The notes below the pieces were generated by a model, which was not told the origin of the DNA, searched no databases, and worked only from the letters and a program-made list of their open reading frames with translations. Positions 1 to 6,681 of a stretch of 64,000 nt of DNA are shown here, in pieces. Position 1 is the first letter of the stretch; each line of letters starts with the position of its first letter. A program made the translations under genes and the position numbers. The stretch covers positions 186,001 to 250,000 of the forward strand of contig CBDCUP010000021.1 of assembly GCA_965222655.1 (NCBI GenBank). The letters run 5' to 3'. Source of the stretch: CAUZIZ01 sp965222655. GTDB taxonomy: Bacteria > Acidobacteriota > UBA6911 > RPQK01 > JAJDTT01.

Positions 1-2
1 TC

Positions 3-233
3 CCGGTTTCCCACCCGCTTGAAATCATCGCGGTGATCGAACAAAGCAGCGTGATTCGACAAATCCTCCAACACCTCGAGCTCTGGCAGCAGCCCCAACG
101 CGCTCCCCCACCCCGACTCTTCCCTCAGAAACTCGAGAGCTTCCTGGCTTCGCTTTCGCCCCAACAGGCTCAAGCCTTCCGAGCCTCCAGCGACGCGCTC
201 TTCTGGGACGACGTCCCGATTTGGGAAGACTGA
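3..233 (+). pseudogene. C-terminal tail of an IS91-family transposase (cut by the window edge)
   Basis: The frame is open from the left edge of the window to a TGA at 231-233. It encodes a segment ending in the motif IRQILQHLELW followed by a proline-rich tail and an acidic C-terminus. That order, a helical 'VIE..vIR.IL.HL.LW' block and then a loose Pro-rich tail, is the usual end of IS91-type rolling-circle transposases, which downstream of their HUH and tyrosine motifs finish this way. The catalytic part lies outside the window, so whether the element is complete cannot be judged. A GTG at 33 is only an internal codon. The downstream sequence shows no clear ori-end hairpin. Confidence 0.65.
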
Positions 234-687
234 CCCGCCCCGGCGCCCGGGCCGGATCCAATACCGGTGTATCCTTGCTGCCCTGATTTTTCCCTTCCTC
301 CAACCAAAACTCGGTCTCGACGCCCCCATCACGCTATTTCAACCCCCTTTTTCTTTCACCTCCGACTGCAGCGCCTCCACGTCCCTCGTCGACCCTTTTT
401 TCATCCCCAGTAATGCAAAAAATGGCAACCCATACCCGACGGCAAAAAAAGCAAACTCCTATCTCCACTCTGCAGGCATCCAGGTAGGTCTTCATCTCGT
501 CGGTCCTCTCCTAGTCCGGGGCCAGATTCTCACAGATCCCTCCCCGATGCACGGCGTGTCCTGAAGGTCCTGCGGCACAGGTAGCTGCGACCCGGCCACC
601 CTACATAGGACATCCCAGCCGAAGCGACCTGCTCAGCAGAAAGCGGGTGTCGGGTGGCAGTCGAGTTCCGGGTCGGAGCCCTCGGAT
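234..687. other. Non-coding stretch, nothing recognised
   Basis: About 450 bp between the IS91 tail and the next possible coding remnant. It has runs of pyrimidines and an A-rich patch near 415-450 but no ORF with recognisable content, no tRNA and no convincing terminator. It is probably decayed intergenic DNA. Confidence 0.4.
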
Positions 688-936
688 TCAACCCTTGAGA
701 TAGGGCTTCAGGGCCTTGAACTTGTACTCGATCTCATCGACCTGCGCAGATGAGAGGTCGTTTTTCCACATGAACAGTTCAGCTTCCGTCATCAGGGACT
801 CGACAAACGGCTGACCGGGGTAGAGGCTGCAAAGGTAGTGAAACCGATTCTGGCTTAGACTCGCCAACGAACAGGGATGAAGAAACAAAGAAAGGCGCTG
901 ACGGCCTCCTATCAGCTGGACTAGTGCCATGAACAC
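688..936 (-). CDS. Unrecognised short ORF, possible C-terminal gene remnant
   Basis: An 82-codon minus-strand ORF. Its C-terminal two thirds (acidic and aromatic residues, ending ALKPYLKG) look protein-like. Its N-terminal third overlaps the hicB start at 929 on the other strand and reads like non-coding sequence. No family was recognised. It may be the 3' end of a gene whose front was lost when the neighbouring toxin-antitoxin remnant was rearranged, or it may be chance. Confidence 0.2.
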   Translation of the reverse strand: MFMALVQLIGGRQRLSLFLHPCSLASLSQNRFHYLCSLYPGQPFVESLMTEAELFMWKNDLSSAQVDEIEYKFKALKPYLKG

Positions 937-1140
937 ACGCTACACGGCGGTGCTGAAGCAGGACGGCAATTGGTGGATTGGATGGATTGAGGAAGTACCC
1001 GGGTGAATTACCAGGAACGGAGCCGGGATGAGCTACTCGAGTCTCTGAGAGTCACCCTGAGCGAAGCATTGGCGTTCAATCGATCGGATGCAATCGACGC
1101 TGCTGGCGAAAACTACGAGGAACTTGAGATAGCTCTATGA
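929..1140 (+). pseudogene. hicB: HicB-family antitoxin, frameshifted
   Basis: The ATG at 929 opens a typical HicB start (NTRYTAVLKQDGNWWIGWIEEVPG) that stops at a TGA at 1004-1006. The expected continuation (NYQERSRDELLESLRVTLSE) resumes immediately in another frame from the GTG at 1003 and runs to 1140. HicB proteins normally read '..vPGvn.QG.T.eEa..nL.eal', so one G appears to be missing in the run at 1001-1003. HicB proteins neutralise the HicA mRNA interferase and often bind their own promoter. The stop overlaps the next start (ATGA at 1137-1140), the usual hicBA coupling. As written the antitoxin is not made full length. Confidence 0.7.
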
Positions 1141-1184
1141 AGTGTCGTGACCTGATTCGGTATCTCGAATCATACGGTTGCGAG
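1137..1184 (+). pseudogene. hicA: HicA toxin stub (first about 16 codons)
   Basis: After the ATGA overlap the reading frame encodes MKCRDLIRYLESYGCE, a good match to the HicA N-terminus (MKrRdLIrhLe.hGCe). The following codons lose all resemblance to HicA: the strand and the catalytic histidine of the double-stranded-RNA-binding fold are missing. The toxin is therefore truncated at about codon 16. The sequence then runs into the region downstream of an ABC-F remnant on the other strand, so a deletion junction near 1185 is likely. Confidence 0.6.
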
Positions 1185-1304
1185 CAGGGCTGGCAGGATC
1201 GGGCGAGAGAACCATCGACGTCAAGGCCTGTGGCCCAGCCGTTTGGCTTATCGCGGACGCAGGCTTGGGGGACGAGTGATCAGTTTTGGAACCCTACCGC
1301 TGCC

Positions 1305-2069
1305 TCAGGCGCCGACGAGGACGCCAACATCCTCCGTGCGACGCCGGAGAAACTCCGAATACCCGAACTGATGGTCGATGACGGCATCGTCGGTGATCTC
1401 GATGACACGATCGCTCAACGACTCGATCAGCTCGACGTCATCGGACCCGAAGATCAACGCCCCGTTGCGCTTGCCCAAGGCGGTGTTCAGCGACGTGATC
1501 GACTCCAGGTCCAGGTGGTTGGTCGGCTCGTCCAGCAGGAGAATGTCCGGCTCGCCAAACACTGCCTGGGCCAGCAGCACGCGGACCTTGTCGCCGTCGT
1601 CGAGGTCCCGGACGAGGACACCGTGGAGGGCTGTCGGAACGCTCAGGCCGCCCAGCAGCTCACCCGCCTGGGCCTCGGCCTCCCAGCCGTTGAGCTCGCC
1701 GAACTCCGCCTCCAGCTCGGCCGAGCGCATCCCGTCCGCCTCGTCGAAGTCCGGCTTGGCGTACAGCGCGTCTTTCTCCTGAATGATCGCGAACAGGCGC
1801 TCGTGCCCCATCAGCACGGTCGTCAGCGCATCGAATTCGTTGAAGGTGAAGTGATCTTGCTTGAGGACCGCCAGCCGCAGGCCGGGGGGGATGTTCACCC
1901 GACCCGAGTGGGGTTCGACTTCACCGGACAGGATCTTGAGGAACGTCGACTTGCCGGCGCCGTTTGGTCCGATGAGGCCGTAGCAATTGCCCTTGGTGAA
2001 CTTGAGCGAGACACCCTCGAAGAGGACGCGCTTGCCATACTGCAGAGAGAGGCCTTGTGTACTGATCAC
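1305..2069 (-). pseudogene. ABC-F ATPase with its two ATPase domains collapsed into one (YbiT/Ettt-like)
   Basis: ABC-F proteins carry two ATP-binding domains joined by a linker (about 530 aa) and act on ribosomes. This ORF is 254 aa. Residues 1-180 match domain 1, with Walker A GPNGAGKST at 34-42 and Walker B DILLLDEPTNHLD at 175-187. The sequence after Walker B (SLNTALGKRNGALIF..., YSEFLRRR) is instead what normally follows Walker B of domain 2 up to the C-terminus. Both domains share a DEPTNHLDLESI-like stretch, so recombination there would delete the linker and most of domain 2. The LSGG signature reads LDDGD (155-160) and the switch SHD reads GSD (209-211), so hydrolysis should be lost. 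It is probably a decayed gene. A functional single-domain ABC-F seems less likely. Confidence 0.7.
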
Positions 2070-2119
2070 GATTTCCTTGCCCGGTAGATTGCGTGGGATT
2101 GTGGCCCCGGTCCGCTGCT

Positions 2120-3115
2120 TCAGAACGGCAGCTTCACTTTTGCCAGACGGATCTCCGTGGGCACCAGGTAGCTTCCACCCTCAGTCGCAGTATCACTGCT
2201 GCTGTAGTAGCTGACCCAAAGTACGTCCTCATGAAGGCCCAGCCCCGGATAGCTCGAGTCGCCCCGAGCGGGAAGATCTAGCAGGTGTTTCGCTTTTCCC
2301 GTGTGCGGATCCACCTCATACAGGCGCATGCTTTCCCAGCCCACACGACCGCCGGCAATGAAGCGACCGTCTTTCAGGCGAATCAACTTTGGTCCACCCA
2401 GATTCAACGATTGACTCCATGTCCACTTCTTGTAAGGCGCTTTTGCCTGCCCAATTACATTGCCATCCCGCAACAAACAAAAGGCAGTCCCATCGGGCTC
2501 AAAGGCGATGGAGGATTCACTCCCCCGTGGATAGAGGTTCTTGACCAGGACCTCCCATTTGCGTCCGTCTGCACTTCTGTAGAGGCGAACGGCCTGCTTT
2601 TCGGTGGTAGGATAGCCCACACCATAGGCGAAGCCATCGAACCAGGTCACGCTCCAGAGCCAGACGTTGTTCTCGCCGATCTGCACCGGCTCGCTCCAGG
2701 TTTTTCCGTCTTTGCTGAACCAGGCAAGATTCTTGTGTTTATCAGGATTGGGATGGTAGACCTGCATGGCCGTATTCAACATCAGCTCACCGGTCCTGGT
2801 GATGGACAACTTGGCATCGCGCAAGTCTCCCTCTTCCATGACAAACCGGCCGCAGGACTCCCACGCCTCCCCATCGTCCGAGCGAATCACGCGCAGTCGT
2901 CCCTTGCCTTCCAAGCCGCCATGATGCTTGATCGCCTCACGAAAACCTATGTACCACTCCCCCCGAAACCGAATCATGTCGGTAAAGGCGTTGTGCGGTT
3001 TGCCGCTTTGCTGCGGCCCCCAAATGGTTTTGACCGAGAGGAGCTCTGTCTCCAGCGCTAGCGCACTCATTGCGTTCGTCAGTAGGATCACCGCTAGAAA
3101 AATTGCTTTCTTCAT
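2120..3115 (-). CDS. Secreted sialidase-fold (BNR/six-bladed propeller) protein
   Basis: I start at MKKAIF (3115) because it gives a clear signal peptide (lysines, hydrophobic core, cleavage near ALA-LE); the longer ORF adds an unlikely 20-residue leader. The 331-aa product has recurring Asp-box-like motifs (SDDGEAWES, SKDGKTWSE, SADGRKWEV) and a conserved WYIGFREA segment, as in the exo-alpha-sialidase superfamily of polysaccharide-degrading bacteria. It probably acts on glycans outside the inner membrane. The substrate is unknown because the full arginine triad of true sialidases is not obvious. It is the only intact gene in the decayed 1-4.4 kb stretch and stands alone. Confidence 0.7.
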   Translation of the reverse strand: MKKAIFLAVILLTNAMSALALETELLSVKTIWGPQQSGKPHNAFTDMIRFRGEWYIGFREAIKHHGGLEGKGRLRVIRSDDGEAWESCGRFVMEEGDLRDAKLSITRTGELMLNTAMQVYHPNPDKHKNLAWFSKDGKTWSEPVQIGENNVWLWSVTWFDGFAYGVGYPTTEKQAVRLYRSADGRKWEVLVKNLYPRGSESSIAFEPDGTAFCLLRDGNVIGQAKAPYKKWTWSQSLNLGGPKLIRLKDGRFIAGGRVGWESMRLYEVDPHTGKAKHLLDLPARGDSSYPGLGLHEDVLWVSYYSSSDTATEGGSYLVPTEIRLAKVKLPF

Positions 3116-3492
3116 CGTTCTCGTCCGCCGATTCACACTGAGGGGAGAGCCAGACAGCGCAGTTGATACTAGCACACGGCAAGCGATGGCTCCGAAGTCG
3201 TTGTAGACAAGGCTGCTAAGCTATAGAGTCAGCTTGATCCTACAAACGGCCAAGTGGACGGTGGCCCGTTCGACCCGCTGGTCGCATGTCCCAATCGGTG
3301 ATCGGGACCGCTTCTTTGCAGTCACGGCTCTGCCACAAGCGGTAGCGACAGTCGCGGCAGGAGAGAGCAAAGTTTGTTTTCTCGAATGAGGCCGCGCTGT
3401 AGGGGCAGGACTAGGCTGAAACTTCATTCAGGACGGCTTCAGCGCCAGTCGCTGCAATGAACCCCTGGGCTGAGGAGAGGCTTGTGGGTCTT
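3116..3492. other. Intergenic stretch upstream of the sialidase-fold gene
   Basis: About 380 bp holding the presumed promoter of the minus-strand gene ending at 2120 and the end of the ParE-type toxin remnant. No RNA gene, terminator or repeat that I could recognise. No clear -35/-10 pair was identified. Confidence 0.3.
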
Positions 3493-3786
3493 CTATCGCC
3501 TGCTCAAGCCATGTAGTGGATGGCGCCGATGGTGACGGATGATGAGTATCCGCACTGTCTGGGTGCCGATCATCCGAAAGAGAATGGAATACGGAAATCG
3601 GTGCACCAAACAACGTCGGATGTCACGCTCGATGATGGAAAATTGATGTGGGTTCTGAACGATTCTATCGATAGCAGCATAAGCTTCGGCTCAGAGTTCA
3701 TTGCCTAGGCCCTGCCGCCATTCGTTGTAGTGGGCTATCGCGCTCTTCAGATCGGAAGCTGTGAGTGGGTGATACTCGACTCTCAA
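3493..3786 (-). pseudogene. ParE/RelE-family toxin interrupted by an in-frame TGA
   Basis: The frame starts at a TTG (3784-3786) that overlaps the antitoxin stop, the usual translational coupling, and runs 98 codons to a TAG at 3493-3495. It reads RVEYHPLTASDLKSAIAHYN, then WRQGLGNEL, then a TGA at 3691-3693, then AEAYAAIDRIVQNPHQF and FPYSILFRMIGTQTVRILI. Apart from the stop this is a standard ParE/RelE toxin: N-terminal strand, two helices, and a 'fPY.i.Y.i....i.Il.v.H.rR.P' core. The TGA sits where Arg or Gln is usual after NEL, so one C-to-T change of CGA is the simplest cause. The product stops at 31 residues and is presumably inactive. Confidence 0.75.
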
Positions 3787-4019
3787 TCAGAAGTGCTACT
3801 AGTAAGTCGTCGGAACTCGGCTTCGTTGAGAGGCTTTGTGGCACCGGTCTCAATCTCGCTGTCCCGCTGTAACGCCAGGCTGATCCCTTCGGGGTCGGTG
3901 AGACCCTCGCCGGCTACAGAATCTTTTTCCAGGCTTTCCCAAGCCGCCACGGCCAGGCGTTCTCGCTCCGCAGGCGTGAGACGCAGAATCTCTTTCTCAA
4001 GTTCCGCTACCGTCCTCAT
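3783..4019 (-). CDS. Antitoxin of a ParE/RelE-type module (addiction-module component family)
   Basis: The 78-aa product begins MRTVAELEKEILRLTPAERERLAVAAWESLE, the hallmark of the 'putative addiction module component' antitoxins that pair with ParE/RelE toxins. The N-terminal helices form a small DNA-binding dimer and the C-terminal tail usually wraps the toxin. It lies directly upstream of the toxin remnant and overlaps it by 4 bp, so the two formed an operon. Because the toxin carries a nonsense codon, this antitoxin is now probably an orphan. Codon use and the intact frame suggest either recent loss of the toxin or residual selection on the antitoxin. Confidence 0.7.
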   Translation of the reverse strand: MRTVAELEKEILRLTPAERERLAVAAWESLEKDSVAGEGLTDPEGISLALQRDSEIETGATKPLNEAEFRRLTSSTSD

Positions 4020-4481
4020 TTCTCCTCGAGTGTATCATTTCGCTTCTGCCCTTGGCTGGACCGGTCGGCGGGGATGGTCGGAAAACAGTGGTCTTCCAGA
4101 GTCAGCGGTAGCTGTCGAACTTCCCCACACCTCTACCAGGCAGACCCTGAAGAAGCGCCGTAACCCATTTGATCTACCACCACATAGAAACTGTACCGAT
4201 CCCCCACGTTCAATCCGATCGTCTGGACCGTCTTCACCAGACTGATATACTCCTGCATGGCCGAATCTCCTTTCTGGGCCCTCACGGAGCCCGATGAAAA
4301 ATTTGCAGCTCAGTATAGAGACTGCGTCTGAGATTCGGCCTTCTCATCCCATCTCTGTTGATCCCGTCGTTTGGGATGATAGTCGATCGTTTGGCGTTTA
4401 GTGCTTGTGATTTGGAGCTTGTTTGTACCTCGTATCTTCTACCTTGGGCTTTTCGAAGTTTCAGCTTAAAGTAATGTCAAC
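4020..4481. other. Intergenic region with a dispersed repeat and no supported gene
   Basis: 460 bp between the antitoxin and a truncated sulfatase. A 42-codon minus-strand ORF (start near 4258) has no recognisable relatives. The clearest item is the repeat at 4395-4437, listed separately. Nothing else is supported. Confidence 0.35.
4395..4437 (-). repeat. Dispersed intergenic repeat, CACCAAG/ACAAACAAGCTCC type (copy 1)
   Basis: Read on the minus strand this contains ACAAACAAGCTCCAAAT followed by CACAAGCACTAAA. Related words occur at 10841-10892 (plus) and 22145-22177 (minus), always in non-coding DNA, so this is a dispersed repeat family and not part of a gene. Confidence 0.6.
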
Positions 4482-5201
4482 TTGTCGTACGCTGCAACGC
4501 TGCAGTTGCTCATCGTCGTTGTCTGCAATCTCTTTTCGATATTCGGTCAGGCGGTCTCCCAGGAGCGCAAGCCGAATGTTGTCTTCGTCCTTGCCGACGA
4601 TCTTGGCTATCGCGAGCTCGGCTGCTTTGGTCAAGAGTTGATCGCCACTCCCAACCTGGACCGCCTGGCCCAGCAGGGGATGCGGCTCACGCAGCACTAT
4701 TCAGGCAACGCAGTGTGTGCGCCTTCGCGGTGTGTGCTGATGACGGGTAAACACCCGGGCCATGCCGACATCCGAAGCAACAAGGGCACGCCACCGGAGG
4801 GCCAGGAGCCGATGCCCTCCGGTGAAGTCACGCTGGCGGAATTGATGCAGGAGCAGGGATACGTCACGGGGGCGTTTGGCAAGTGGGGTCTGGGCGGACC
4901 GGGATCAGCCGGCGAGCCGCTGCTTCAGGGGATGGACCGTTTTTTCGGCTACAACTCCCAGAGCCATGCCCACAGCTACTACCCCTCGTATCTTTGGAGC
5001 GATGACCAGCGTATCACCCTGGAGAACGATCCGCCCATTCCAGGACATTCCAGCCTTTCGCAGGGAGCCGATCCCTCCGACCCGTGCAGCTACGAGCAAT
5101 TCAAGGGGCAGGACTACTGTTGGATATCGCGGCAGTTGTTCCAAAAAAGTAGGGGACAGATTTCAGGGGCAGATTTCAGGGGGATGGTCTACGATGAGTA
5201 G
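4482..5201 (+). pseudogene. Truncated secreted type I sulfatase (N-terminal half)
   Basis: After a signal peptide the product reads PNVVFVLADDLGYRELGCFG. This is the sulfatase N-terminus with the metal-binding Asp pair (39-40), and the formylglycine motif C-x-P-S-R follows at 79-83 (CAPSR). The family usually runs 450-550 aa. Here homology stops at about residue 210 (YEQFKGQDY), after which a short unrelated tail ends at 5201. The tail DNA (5145-5186) contains a repeated GGGacAGATTTCAG word, and the next gene starts within it, so this looks like a deletion or insertion junction. The only in-frame start is TTG at 4482. The C-terminal metal ligands are missing, so the protein should be inactive. 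Confidence 0.75.
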
Positions 5202-6660
5202 CCTACGCACTGTATCCAGCTGTCTAGCGCTTCTTTTTCTGCTGGTAGATCCTGCGGCTATGGCCACCAAGCGCCCCAACGTCGTCTTCATCCTGACCGA
5301 CAATCACGGTGCCTGGACCTTGGGTTGTTACGGGAACAAGGACATCAGGACCCCGAACATCGATCGGTTGGCGGCACAGGGAATGCTCTTCAACCGGGCG
5401 ATGAGCAGCAATCCGGTTTGTTCTCCAACTCGGGCAACCTATTTGACGGGGCTGATTCCGTCGCAGCATGGGCTCCACTCCTTTCTCGATAACAAATACA
5501 TGGTAGGGCCCGAGGCCTACTACACCCTGAAAGAGTTCGAGACGCTACCCCGGATTCTGCACTCGGAGGGCTACGTCTGCGGCTTGAGCGGCAAATGGCA
5601 TCTGGGGGCGAATCTGACTCCCCAGGATGGGTTCTCCTACTGGATCACGATGCAGCGGGGAGGGACGCGGAGTTTCTACGAGGACATGATCATCGAGGAC
5701 GGCAAGATCAAGAAGACGCCGAAATACATGACCGATCTCTGGACCGAGCACGCGGTCCACTTCATTGAACAGAACAAGGATGGAGAAAAGCCGTTTTTCT
5801 TGTATCTGGCCTATAACGGACCCTATTGCCTCGGACCCCTGTTACTGGAACCAGCGCGCAACCGCCACGCGGAGTATTACTCGGACAAGTATCTGCCCTC
5901 CTTTCCGAGAGACACCATCCACCCCTGGCAATACAACAACAAGGCCTACCACAACAACATCGTGAGTATCCGTCGCGTGGCCGCCGAAGTGAGTGCCGTA
6001 GATGACGGCGTAGGCGAGGTCATGGACACGCTCGAGAAGCATGGGCTGGACCAGAACACCATCGTGATCTTCGCCGGCGACCAGGGTTGGATGGGCGGCC
6101 AGAATGGGTTTTTCGGGATGGGTGATCACACACGGCCGATCGGGGCGCACGATCTGATGATGCAGGTGCCTTTGATCTTCCGCCATCCTGAGGGAATCAA
6201 GCCGGGCAAGACCGACATCATGGTGAGCAACTACGACTTTCTGCCGAGCCTGCTGGAGTATGTGGGACTCGAGCACTGGATTCCCAAAAGACCGAAGCTC
6301 CCGGGACGCAGCTTCGCAGCGGCACTGCGTGGCGAGCAGATCGATTGGGAGACCCGGATGTTCTACGAGATGGAGGGCTGCCGTTCGGTCAGAACCGAGG
6401 ACTGGAAGTACGTGGAGCGTCGCCAGCCGGAGGGGCCGACCGAGTTTTATGACATGACGAACGATCCGAACGAGCGATTCAACCTGCACGGGCAGAGGCA
6501 ATACGCGAGTATCCAGGGAGAGATGGCGGAGAAACTCGGCCGTTTCTTCGACGAATACGCCGACCCGCAGTATGATATCTGGAAGGGGGGACGGTCCAAA
6601 GCCCGTAGGCTGTTGGCTCCCCCGGGCCATCCCGACTACCGGCCCCTGCGCCAGCAATAG
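5194..6660 (+). CDS. Secreted type I sulfatase
   Basis: I place the start at the ATG at 5194: it gives a signal peptide (SCLALLFLLVDPAAMA) and follows a purine-rich AGGGGGATGG. The 488-aa product has PNVVFILTDNHGAW with Asp and Asn metal ligands (36-37), the formylglycine site C-S-P-T-R at 76-80, the K-W-H motif near 134 and a C-terminal TNDPNERFNLH block. All of this is standard for formylglycine-dependent sulfatases that remove sulfate esters from glycans in the periplasm. An ORF open 318 bp further upstream runs through the previous sulfatase fragment in another frame and is not used. A maturation enzyme is not in the window. It probably forms an operon with the downstream ceramidase-like gene (21-bp gap). 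Confidence 0.85.
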   Translation: MSSLRTVSSCLALLFLLVDPAAMATKRPNVVFILTDNHGAWTLGCYGNKDIRTPNIDRLAAQGMLFNRAMSSNPVCSPTRATYLTGLIPSQHGLHSFLDNKYMVGPEAYYTLKEFETLPRILHSEGYVCGLSGKWHLGANLTPQDGFSYWITMQRGGTRSFYEDMIIEDGKIKKTPKYMTDLWTEHAVHFIEQNKDGEKPFFLYLAYNGPYCLGPLLLEPARNRHAEYYSDKYLPSFPRDTIHPWQYNNKAYHNNIVSIRRVAAEVSAVDDGVGEVMDTLEKHGLDQNTIVIFAGDQGWMGGQNGFFGMGDHTRPIGAHDLMMQVPLIFRHPEGIKPGKTDIMVSNYDFLPSLLEYVGLEHWIPKRPKLPGRSFAAALRGEQIDWETRMFYEMEGCRSVRTEDWKYVERRQPEGPTEFYDMTNDPNERFNLHGQRQYASIQGEMAEKLGRFFDEYADPQYDIWKGGRSKARRLLAPPGHPDYRPLRQQ

Positions 6661-6681
6661 CTGGAGTGAAGGAGATTCCTG

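Noticed and set aside
1137..2087. 316-codon plus-strand ORF covering the HicA stub and the ABC-F region.
   Set aside because: Only its first 16 codons match HicA. The rest is antisense to the ABC-F gene and has no recognisable content.
3691..3693. TGA in the toxin as selenocysteine.
   Set aside because: The toxin family uses Arg or Gln there, no Cys in homologs and no SECIS-like hairpin follows. A nonsense mutation is simpler.
4876..6660. 594-aa version of the second sulfatase starting at 4876.
   Set aside because: The first 106 codons are an out-of-frame reading of the previous sulfatase gene and contain no signal peptide. The ATG at 5194 gives both a signal peptide and a purine-rich upstream site.
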